A program made the position numbers and the translations under genes. The notes beneath the pieces are model-generated. The model saw nothing but the letters and a program-made list of their open reading frames with translations. It ran no database searches and was not told where the DNA came from. Positions 1 to 12,100 of a DNA stretch of 27,944 nucleotides are shown piece after piece. Position 1 is the first letter of the stretch. Every line of letters starts with the position of its first letter. The stretch covers positions 18,765-46,708 of the forward strand of contig NW_014040483.1 of NCBI RefSeq assembly GCF_001186125.1. The letters run 5' to 3'. Source of the DNA: Sphaeroforma arctica JP610. Lineage: Eukaryota > Opisthokonta > Ichthyosporea > Ichthyophonida.

Positions 1-156
1 ATATATATTTCACCGCAAAACGCAATATGCCACACAGGCTGCCAAGGAGAGCAGTCGCAAGAGTGGGTGCATATATTGGATGGCAAAAGTTGGGGTTGTG
101 TACTGGAGTCGTAAGAAACACACAGTACACACAAACAACTATGGCAAGACTCGCAC
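1..156 (-). other. EIF5B: EIF5B intron 17 (partial)
   Basis: This is intronic sequence after the exon 17 donor (GTGCGAGT, read on the minus strand). No exon is seen before the window edge, so the next EIF5B exon lies outside. Confidence 0.8.
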
Positions 157-325
157 CTGACTTGTGATGGGGCCATCGAGACCACTCACAACTATTTGAT
201 CGCCTTCCCTGAGCTTTCCCTGTGACAAGATGACATCGATGGTAGTGCCCAGTCCCAGTAACACCTTGACCTCCAGAACGGTACACTGCAGGATGTCTAC
301 AAAGGCCAACCGCTCAGCCATCATC
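157..325 (-). CDS. EIF5B: EIF5B exon 17 (start of domain II)
   Basis: The exon is 169 bases, entered at phase 2 and left at phase 0, between TTCTAG and GTGCGA. It encodes MMAERLAF, then [19 protein letters not shown] and the [14 protein letters not shown] segment. This matches the beta-barrel domain II that follows the G domain in eIF5B. Confidence 0.95.
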
Positions 326-3300
326 CTAGAAGAGAGTGGGATGGTAGGGATTAGCATGGAAACCCTCCATAACTCTTAAAGGGAGAACAGCGGTGGAAAC
401 AAGCGTAATAAGGCTATCATTCTACGAGACAATAATAGTACAACCAAACGTGTAACCAGACTATCATTCACGAGAAAATAAAAAGTAGAGATTAGTATAA
501 CCGAGATGGCTCCCATGGCCTCGCCGCACAGGAAGCCAACAGGGCGTACCAGCTTAGTCAGTGGGCCTTTTCTTTCGGATGTCAATGCGATACGCCTTCA
601 CAGCCATGCATCAAGATTGTATGCACGTGCATAGATACAACCAATGTATCCCACTTGTAGGACAAGGTGTAGCTCAATTGGTGTAGTCTGAGCAAAGGAT
701 CACGGACATACCTTTGTGTCAGTTGTACGACCAACATCATCAGATCTGGGATACCCTCACCGGTGTGGGCGCTTGTGGGAACAACGGACACCGTTTTTCT
801 AATGTCTTTGTTTTCATGGTATAGACATGCATTCAAACCCTGGAGAGTGAAAATTGGAGCGTAGAGAGTTGTGGTTTGAGGATGAAAGTAAACGTGGCGT
901 TTTGAGTCGACTTTTAACGTCACACTACATTGTATGATCGAGCTTCGACGCAAAGGATAGACGATTGCAGAGAGCAGGCAAGTGTAAGGCACAATCATAC
1001 AGTGACACACAAGCGAAGAAAGAAAAGAAAAGATCAATGTGCGTATTAAATCGCTACTTTGATTATCAGTGCTGGAAAAACAAAAACAAAACAAAACAAA
1101 AAAACGGATAGCAGCTTGGCCTACGAAATATATTTGACAGCAAGTCCATGGGATGTGCAACACCTTAGTTTAATAAACACACAAACACACACACACACAC
1201 ACACACACACTTAAGTACTGTCCAGACAAGTATGACGAACCTGGTTTGAAGCATTGCTAAAGTTATAAAATCGTGTCTTGGAGCATAGTTGATAAATAAA
1301 CACACACACACACACTAAAGTACTGCCCAAAAAAAGTATGACGAACTTGGCTTAAAACATTGTAAGTTACACACCCATTGTTGGAACATACCTGCTCAGC
1401 CAGTTGCCCGAGGATCTGATTACATCGGTCTTTGAACTCGATCTTCACATTCTCAGTCTGCTTTTTCATTGTCGCCGTGAAGTTCTGCAGCGAATGGCGT
1501 ATGAATGATATAGTTAAGTCAGAAATATACACAAGTTAGAACAGCAGGAGATAATCCCCTATTCGACCATCTTATCTCAAAAGTACCATACAACTAGCAC
1601 TTTCACGCGTGCATACCATCCCGGTGTGCAAAGCGGGACCACATCGGATACCTTGATCCACTACAGTTGTATTCAGCAGTCGCTCAGTCGCTCATATACT
1701 GTATGCTGTGCAGGCCCTCACTCAGACACCACATTATGCGTGTCACACATACATGCCTAAGAGATCGCGACATTTTTGTCGCTGCATCTGTTACCACAAT
1801 ACACACAAACACCATAAAAAATAAATAAATAAATAAAACTCTGATATACTACATTCTGCCTACCAGGTTGTCATGGGCGACCCAGCCGTAGAGACGATCG
1901 ATTTTGTTCAACGCCACCACGAACGGGGTCTTACCCTTCTTCAGCAGTTTAATCGACTCGATGGTCTGTGGCTCCAAACCTAAACGTAATATGAACGTAA
2001 AACGAGCAGACCATGAGGCCAGACGTGACTATTGAACGTACAAGAAGGGCTGCAGATGCACACAGCTACAGGTGTAAGGATCGTAACGAGGCCAGGCTTG
2101 ACTATTGAACGTACGAGAAGGCCTGCAGATGCACACGGCTACAGGTGTAAAGATCGTAATGAGGCCATGCACACAGCTACAGGTGTAAGGATCACAATGA
2201 GGCCAGGCGTGACTATTGAACGTACGAGAAGGGCTGCAGATGCACACAGATACAGGTGTAAGTATCATAATGAGGCCAGGCGTGACTATTGAACGTACAA
2301 GAAGGGCTGCAGATGCACACAGCTACAGGTGTAAGTATCATAATGAGGCCAGGCTTGACTATTGAACGTACATGAAGGGCTGCAGAAGCACACAGCTACA
2401 GGTGTAAGTATCATAATGAGGCCAGGCGTGACTATTGAACGTACAAGAAGGGCTGCAGATGCACACAGCTACAGGTGTAAGTATCGTTGGGCACTAGGCA
2501 GAGATGACCGATCACTATTCACCGACTGCTAAGGCAGTGAAGTATCAACCACGCAATACATAGGCACAATGGCTCCGGATTTGGCTTGGACGTTACGACA
2601 CCGTAGCCGTGCGGTGGTCCTGACCCAACACGGGACTGAAATGACACGATTTTGGTATGCGAAGTAGAGTACACGGGTGAAATCGAATTTTGTCACTGGT
2701 GATCTCTGGTGAACCGATGCAACAATACGGAAACACCATTCGCACACAAAGGGCATTCCACCACCAGGATACATATCGCCCGGATACATAAACCGGACAT
2801 GCACCCAAGAGAGACTAATACATACCACCCGGATACATATGTCGTGGCTTTACCCAAGACAGCTCAATATATGTCTCACTAGATGCACTAACTTACCGTG
2901 CATGAGATCGATCACCAGAATTGACAGATCGCACAGGGACGATCCGCGCGATCGCAGGTTGGAGAAGGACTCGTGACCCGGTGTGTCGATGATGAGCAGT
3001 CCAGGCACATTGAGCTCTAGCTTGCCCTTCTGGTTGAGGCATTCGGTTCGGTCTTTCACAGTCTGGATAGGCACGAACGTAGCCCCGATTTGCTGCGTGA
3101 TACCGCCGGCCTCTCCAGTCTGTTGCGGGTGAGAGCGGTTGATGAGTATATAGTACCAGGGGGGTGATGGATGGGACGGTGTATAGAGCTTTGGCCACTA
3201 ATAAAGGGTTTATCTATGCTGGCCCTTCCTTTTGACCTCTTCATCAGCGGCTACTCATGCTGGTCGGTGCGATGATCCATACATAGTACGAGCAGTGGTG

Positions 3301-6300
3301 GTCAGAGCTCAGCACTGCGACTAAGGGATACCCCTGTGCTACTACAGAGCCCTCTATCAGAGCTGAGCTGGATTGGACTGGACACGAGTCCAATAGCTTG
3401 TACAGCGACGTATAGTGTGCAAGCTCACGCTCATTGCATACAAACGCACGGATGCCGCTAACGCCTATGACGAGTCAAGCATCGCACACCATACACTGCG
3501 TGTGGGCAGTGCCGCAAAGAGAGATGCACTGCGTGCGTGTGGATGTATTTGTGGGACGAACACTGAAGACACTGACGTAGACAGCCATGACACTGAACAA
3601 TACGTAGACAACCATGACACTGAACAATCCGTAGACAGCCATGACACTGAACAATACGTAGACAGCCATGACACTGAACAATACGTAGACAGCCATGACA
3701 CTGAACAATAAGTAGACAGCCATGACACTGAACAATATGTAGACAGCCATGACACTGAACAATAAGTAGACAAGCCATGACACTGAACAATACGTAGACA
3801 GCCATGACACTGAACAATAAGTAGACAGCCATGACACTGAATTATACGTAGACAGCCATGACACTGAACAATACGTAGACAGCCATGACACTGAACAATA
3901 TGTAGACAGCCATGACACTGAACAATACGTAGACAGCCATGACACTGAACAATACGTAGACAGCCATGACACTGAACAATATGTAGACAGCCATGACACT
4001 GAACAATACGTAGACAGCCATGACACTGAACAATAAGTAGACAGCCATGACACTGAACAATACGTAGACAGCAATGACACTGAACAATACGTAGGCAGCC
4101 ATGACACTGAACAATAAGTAGACAGCCTTAGCCAACGTAGACATCGAAACATGTGATTGGCGGGTGGCATCCAATAGTCTATCACAGCAATAGTGTACCA
4201 CAGACTAGCGGTACCCCAGCATGCTCGATGCTCGGCTGTGCTCTCATGTTTTGCACCACAGACGCCATACACACCTGAACGTTTGATTTACGGATGTGAT
4301 CTAGAATCTTGGTCTTTCCGGTGTCGACATGACCGAGTACACAAATGATTGGTGAACGTAGCTCATTTGCCAACGCGTTCTTGCGGGCCTCCTCATTCCT
4401 GAGATCTATTCTCTTCTCGATCATCTTCATGTCTACTTTATCTTTACCCTTGCCGGCATCACTGGTATGAGGTTTACAATACAAGGTTTGTGTTATAAAA
4501 GAAAACCCCCACAAACGTGCGGGAGTAGAAGTTCTGCAATAGATCAACAGCCACGAGAAAGTAGATAAAAGTGATGTAGTGTCTTGTCGAATTTGACAAG
4601 TACATCCACCCCATGGGGTGAGCAGGTGTATGTGTATTTGAGTGTGAGCAGAAACATGCCACACAAGTCCTTGCGCCCAAGTGGACAGGCCCTTGGGAGC
4701 TAACACAATCAGCACGACGTACACGTATACCTGTCGCTGTCGCTGTCGCTATAGTCACTGCTGTCATCGTCACTGTCGTCGTCACTATCGTCACTGTCAT
4801 TGTCGTCGCTTTCGGATATTTCTTTGACCTTCTTGGCAGGGGCCTTGACCTGCAATATAGGGTATACCGTTTGATACCATTGTTTCGTTAGTTATGGGAG
4901 ATTAGGCTGTAGTTTTACTGGAGTGCGCTGTTGGGTAGTATGCACGGGTATCACCCAATGGCACGTTTACATCAAGAGAGGCTCGTCCTATGGGACTACT
5001 CCATTTCAAGTACAGCCCTTACTTTGATGGCGAGTGCATCGGTTAACACCACCACCTCGACGCTCCCTAATACACCAAGGAGATACAAAGACATCGCAAC
5101 AATATATAAAGGTCAATTCAAAACGGGTTAAGTATTGAATATACAAACGGAGATAGGGGGTTTGGCGCATATACGTGGATACACAATAGTCACATACTGT
5201 GGCCGGTGCAGGTTTAGCCTTAGTGCTCTGTGGTTCGTCCTCCTCTTCACTGCTACTTGCCTCCCAATCTTCCTTGGCATCTTCATCGTCGGACTCTGCG
5301 TATGCCAACAAAAGAAAGTATGCATAAGTATCCGTGAAGTCAATATCAACGCTGTCTGGATATCAAAAGACTACTATTCTAAACGTGGCCAATCCAAGCA
5401 AACATCCGCCCAGGTCGTGTGTCACGAAGTACACTACAGTACACAGACACTACAAGTACACACGCCAAACGCACTCATAGACAACTACAGCAGTACAGTG
5501 CTTGCGCCATTATATTCGCCTAAAACTCTGAATCTCATGCCTCATTATTGTTCATAAATACCACTCCAACGGGCTTGAGCTATTGCGTCTCGGCACTATG
5601 AACGTCAGAAAGGGTCTCATTGGTTGGCTAAGCCAGACTCATTCGAGGGATGTACGCAACATATATTAAAAGCCAGCTCATACCAATCATTTACTTGCTT
5701 GCCCACTCTACCACATCGCACACTCTTCCCTCTGACAAGCAAACATATATCTCACAAACGCACACACGAAATACATCACATCTGCCCACACACCCTTCCG
5801 AGACACTCACCATCGCCGTTTGTCTCTCCACCATGCTTGATCATAACCCTTCACATGCACACACATCCATTCCCCACAGTCACCAACAAGCCCCACGCGT
5901 GCACACCTTCCTGCGAGTCCTCATCACTGCTAGCGTCCCAGGTATCCTTGACACTATCCTTGCGCTCCCGAGCCTTTTCCTCTGCCTCGGCCTCTTCGGC
6001 CGCTTTCGCCTCAGCTTCGGCCTTCGCCTCGGCTTCTGCTTTGGCGGCGGCTACCTGTTGCGGGTTCTTCTTCTTCTTCTGGTACACCACCTTCTTCTTT
6101 TGCTCAGGCTCTGCGTGGTGAATTCACATATGTAGTTATAAATAAAGTAAGCGTAAATGAGTCTTTTGCTCAGGCTCTGCGTGGTTAATTCACATATGTA
6201 ATTATAAATAAAGCATGCGTAAATGAGAGTCTTTTGCTCAGGCTCTGCGTGGTGAATTCACGTATGTAGTTATAAATAAAGCACGCGTAAATGAGTCATT

Positions 6301-9300
6301 TGCTCAGGCTTTGCAAGGTGAATTCACATGTGTAATGATAAATAAAGCACGCGTAAACGAGTCTTTTGCTCAGGCTCTGCATGGTCAATTCACATATGTA
6401 ATTATAAATAAAGCACGCGTAAATGAGCGCTCGGTTACTTCGACTGGTACACTATTGGTGTCGGTCCCGTACCTACATAGGGGTTGATTCTATGCCATGA
6501 ACACGGAGGTGCGAGGGTTTTTTGAGTTTTTTTTAAAAGTTCAAGGGTTTTTTTAGGGTTTAGGGTTCAGGGTTTAGCTGAATTCAACGGTGTACTGTAC
6601 ATTCCGATATGTGATCGAGGCACAAACATAACCTAAACCCCCTACGAATCTGTCTATGACTCAGCCGACATGGGCGTGCACGATGCCCACACTTCAACAG
6701 GCCACATACTGCTTTGTAGAGAGTACTCACCTTCTCCTGCATCCACCGGCAGCATTCCCTCTGCTTTGAGTGTTGCCAGGTACGCCGCATTCTTTGCCTG
6801 GGCTTCCTTCTGAGCTTTACTCAGCAACTAATGGTATCGAGACAGGTCACGAGCACGTGTGAGGCAACCATGAGTCAGATAAAAAACATCTCAAGTGCGA
6901 ACGTATTCAACCGGGTGCGGCAAGTGTTTAGAAAGAAATAGATCAGCGAATTGAAATGAGAGAGATAGACCACATTCGTTTCAACCAAGACGCTCAGCGG
7001 TTCCAACGTACAAGGATATGAGCTATAGACACTTGCAAGACGATCCAAGGCATATACTTGGCAGGCACACTCACCTTGCCCTCTTTCCTGAGCCGTTCCT
7101 TTCGCTCGTTCTCCTTTATTTTCTTGGCCTCTTTCTTCGCCATAGCCACCGCCTCGGCCTCTTCGATCTTTCGGATGCGCTCGTTTTCCGCTTCCTCCAG
7201 TCTCTTCATTTCATTCGCAATCCTATGGGTTACGTAGTGTGCATGGTTATACCTATGCGCCACCTACTTCATCGCATTCGTAGTTGCATGGTACAACGGG
7301 AATACGTACGTGGCAGTACAATGTGTCTGGGTCGGGTACAGATCATATCTCCTTAAGGAACGCGGCGATGGCCTGTGAGTCTGCCTGTCACATCTCCAAT
7401 TCAAAAAGTACAAAGATAGTCGCTGGACTACTGGTTTATGGATGATTCGGATGTGATTCTCCATTACAGACGACGCATCACATTATGAGAAATACGCCGA
7501 GATACACTTGCACACTTGCACATACACACATATATACATATATACAAACAAAAGGCGGCACTTGTACAGTACAATTCACCCACAATGGATTCAACACCAC
7601 CACGCGCAACAAACAACCTTGAATTACATAACTTTGCAAATACACACATTCTACAGCAGCCACAATCACCCACCTTCCCTTCTCCTCCTTGAGTGAATCC
7701 CGTAGTTTCGCGCATGGTTCTGACAGCAGCACATGGCCCCTTCGTGCCTTTGCCACTCCAACAACTACCCACCCACCCACACAGTACACGTCACCATGCC
7801 ATGATACACTGATAACTCACAACGCCATCATTACCCACCTTTCCTCCTCTGCCTTGAGTGCGGCTTGTTGTTCCTGCATAGCCCTGACGGCGGCAGATGG
7901 CCCCTTCTTGCCCTTCTTGCCTTTACCTGCAGCGGCTGTGGGCTCGGGTGCAGTAGGGGCCTCCTCTTCGGGTGCGTCTGGCGTGTCCTCTGGCTCAGCA
8001 CCGCCTTGTGCGGCGAGTTCCTGAAAGTACATGGATAGTAATCTATGTGAACGTATAGTACAGGAGGCTTCTACAAGTGTTTGTATAGGATATATGCAAG
8101 AGTACATGGTACATCACGGTTACCACAAGTCTTTGTGCATAGTGTACATGTGTGGATGTATGATACAGCAGGATCCTAAAAGCATGTGTATACAGGTCCA
8201 TGTAAGAGTATAAGCTCCGTGGCGCACACTAAGATAAGAACAGCTTGTGAGGAGTGTGCAGAAGACAGAGCCTATCTCTACATTCTAACAATACGAAAAT
8301 AACAAAAGCGGTCGATACAATACAGGCTCGTGTGTTTGCGAGAAGCGCCGATGACAAATCAACGAGATTTAAATCCACCAGTTGCATTGCCGATATCATG
8401 TGTATCAAGCCGTTGGACGCACTGTGTATATACTATTCTCGCGTACCCTACAAAAACCAAAAAACGCCCCATTGACTTTTTGAGTATGCCGGCATAGTAA
8501 CACACCTTCTTCCTCTGAGCATCAGCCTTCTGCCTCGCCTTTTTCTCGGCTTTCTTATGTGCCTTAGTCTTCACCCCACTACCCCCTTCCTCTTGGTCGT
8601 CACCCCCATCGTTCCCTGTCCCAGGCTTCACTGCCGCAGGTTCTGAATATAATTGAACATCCAAAGATGGCATAATAATTAATGTCAACTACAAAGCACA
8701 TAAACTGATTTTGATAATGAAAGAGAATCTGCTCGGCTATTGCGAAGCACGCGGTCTGACTCGATACCAAGGCCAGATACCTATACTATCATTTAGGATA
8801 AAAGGGTTGAACATTAGTTCCAACCAGCATCAAAGAGAGGGATGGCATACGCAGTCACGATACGAGCAGTGGTGCAGGCCTGACAATACTTGATAAGCAT
8901 CGTATACAGTTACGCGCAGTAAAAAAAACACCCACAGGAAGAAACACAGTATCTCTCATGGGAGTCAAGGTGCAGAAGCAGGTGGCGCTCATCACCGCGG
9001 AATGAGATATACATTCGATCCCACATTCACACATCTGATAGGACTCGACGTGAACAATAGATCTATAGGAAGGTTTCTTTAAAAAGAAAACAAACATACG
9101 CGCTGGAATGGAAAAAGTAAACTGTGTAGATTGATTTATAGGTGACTGGCGCAACACATACCTGCGGCAGGGGCAGCTTCCCCATCACTGGCGCCTTCGC
9201 CTGTGAGTGCGGCCAGAAGCTTCTCGAGATCTTCGTCTTCCTGTTTGTTCTGCTTCTTCTTTTTCTTCTTGTCCTTCTTGGACTTTGGCGCAGCCTATTG

Positions 9301-11183
9301 AGAGTTCAAACCAAAGTGCACAGTTCACGTTTGAACAATATATTAGGGTGTGACAGATGAAAGCATAGTGGTGGTGCAATAATACCGTCGTACGAGAAGA
9401 GCTGTGCCAAATGGTAAACATTCAAGCACGATTACAAGGGTGATGTAGAGATATATAGTACTATAGAGATAGACGCTGAATCTACGAAACATATGTGTAT
9501 CTTAAGACTATCTTGGCGTGATCACATGTAATATACCGTCAAATGGCGAGGAGTCTAGGGGTGCATCATCTATGTTTCGCACTCTATCCATGAAGACACT
9601 ACGCACAGCTATGACTAACTCGCACTCGATTTCATCAATTTTTTTGTCCAAATCATTAGGAAATTGGGGCAATGCTTCTCACTTGGCATGCTCAATAGTC
9701 ATTGTAACCCACGCCAGGCCGAAGAACATGCAGACACACCACCATATATCAACCATAAGTCACGAACATATAAATCTGATCCAGAACTATACCTACATAC
9801 CATAAAATATGAAGTATCCTCGCTATCGAACGAAGCAACGGGTGTCTCAAGAGGCATCAACAACTCTTGCGCAAGTGCTTACAGACATACATTCCCATAC
9901 CCACACAAATCTCACCAGCAAAGCTACCCAGCCAGGGGTACATCACAGATAAAACAACCCTGACACATATACCTACGTACCTTGACATATTCATCGTCCT
10001 CGCTATCGAACGAAGCCACGGGTGCTTCCTTAGGCATCACCGGCTCTGGCGCAGCAGGTGCCTCGCCTTCACTGGGAGGGTCTTGCGCCTTGGCGGATTC
10101 GTTGCCCGAGTCTACATCTTCATCCATGCCAGCGTTGAGCATGGAAAATGCATTGACAGGCTCGTTTTTGGCTTTCTTGCCTTTCTTCTTGTTCTTCTTC
10201 GATGGTGCCGCTACATTAAAGGCGATGATTCAAGAATTTTAGGGTTAGATGTTTGGGCATTAGTGGTTTTCTAGTTAAACACGTCTTGGCTGTGATGCAG
10301 TAGCAGGATTTCTGAATTTAAGTTATGGGGCTAAAGCTTGTACCAAATAAACCAGTCGGTAAATGCAGAATACATAACACCCCGGCACCTACAGTTATCA
10401 ATTATGTTGTGTCTTAACATTTTAGGCCATTTGGGTATTGACCTGCTTTGCAACAATATGTTGTGTTTTCTCGATATACAAAAAGTCGTTATAAACTGTA
10501 AACGCACGTTGCTACCGGCATAGCGGGTTGAACTTTTGAAGGAACATGCAGCAGCGAAGATACGCAAGAAAGAAGTGATCAATTAACGTATGCGCCAGGC
10601 ATAAGTAATAGACAGGCGATGGATATATCTCAGTAATCGATAGGCTATGGTTATATCTCTGACCAGAGTTTACTCTCTGGTATTCATGGAACGATTTGCT
10701 AAATAGAAGTGTACTCGTGGATGAGAGGGTACAGTCTACCGTGCTAGGTGCAGACAAACATACCAGCTACGGGTGCAGGGGCGGCATCGTCATTGTCACT
10801 AACCTCTACAATTGGCAGACCATCGGGACCTATTTTCGCACCAAGGACTTCGCTCTCCCTGTACACAGTAGTAGAGGAGTGAGTGGGTTTCAGAAATATT
10901 TCACTAAGCGGTTAGATTCGTATATACTATCTGCAAGTGTGGGGGTTCAAAAGGAAATGCCTGAAGGCAAAATTGCACACGAGAGTTTGTTTAGAAACCT
11001 TATAATGAAGAAAACAACACGAGAATCAGATCGACCGAGAAAAACACACGTACGACTCTATTTGGGAACGATACTGCGAAGGAGATGACATCAGGAGGAG
11101 GAAGTTGCACACCCAGTATGTACGTGTCTTGCCACATGCTGATTTATCATAGATATGAATATGAATATGATAATAAGTATATA

Positions 11184-11214
<31 letters not shown>

Positions 11215-12053
11215 TATATATTATGTCTCTATATAGANATATAGTAAACTATTATATATATATATATATATACTTACTATAGTATATATATATAATAATA
11301 ATAATAACTTACTACTTAGTATAGTATATTATACATTATATATACCATAATANNNNNNNNNNNNNNNNNNNNNNNNNNNNNNNNNNNNNNNNNNNNNNNN
11401 NNNNNNNNNNNNNNNNNNNNNNNNNNNNNNNNNNNNNNNNNNNNNNNNNNNNNNNNNNNNNNNNNNNNNNNNNNNNNNNNNNNNNNNNNNNNNNNNNNNN
11501 NNNNNNNNNNNNNNNNNNNNNNNNNNNNNNNNNNNNNNNNNNNNNNNNNNNNNNNNNNNNNNNNNNNNNNNNNNNNNNNNNNNNNNNNNNNNNNNNNNNN
11601 NNNNNNNNNNNNNNNNNNNNNNNNNNNNNNNNNNNNNNNNNNNNNNNNNNNNNNNNNNNNNNNNNNNNNNNNNNNNNNNNNNNNNNNNNNNNNNNNNNNN
11701 NNNNNNNNNNNNNNNNNNNNNNNNNNNNNNNNNNNNNNNNNNNNNNNNNNNNNNNNNNNNNNNNNNNNNNNNNNNNNNNNNNNNNNNNNNNNNNNNNNNN
11801 NNNNNNNNNNNNNNNNNNNNNNNNNNNNNNNNNNNNNNNNNNNNNNNNNNNNNNNNNNNNNNNNNNNNNNNNNNNNNNNNNNNNNNNNNNNNNNNNNNNN
11901 NNNNNNNNNNNNNNNNNNNNNNNNNNNNNNNNNNNNNNNNNNNNNNNNNNNNNNNNNNNNNNNNNNNNNNNNNNNNNNNNNNNNNNNNNNNNNNNNNNNN
12001 NNNNNNNNNNNNNNNNNNNTAGATAGATAGATAGATAGATAGATAGTATAGAT

Positions 12054-12100
<47 letters not shown>

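Noticed and set aside
582-1163. 193-residue minus-strand open frame
   Set aside because: Only 712-839 is coding (EIF5B exon 16). The rest reads through introns and has low-complexity hydrophobic sequence.
2015-4127. Regularly spaced repeats as a CRISPR array
   Set aside because: Units are contiguous with no unique spacers, and the context is a eukaryotic intron.
3458-4272. Long open frames through the 27-base repeat array, on both strands
   Set aside because: They exist only because the repeat unit is 27 bases and lacks stops. They give monotonous peptides and lie within an EIF5B intron.
5780-5815. A further decayed copy of the exon 9 end
   Set aside because: Some similarity to the exon 9 donor region is visible, but it is too short and CA-rich to separate from chance.
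5624-6135. Plus-strand open frames of about 160 residues opposite exon 9
   Set aside because: They are antisense shadows of the Ala/Glu/Lys-rich exon 9, whose codon bias keeps other frames open.
6541-6580. A true chromosome end
   Set aside because: The tract is only a few units long and lies within an intron of a gene that continues on both sides.
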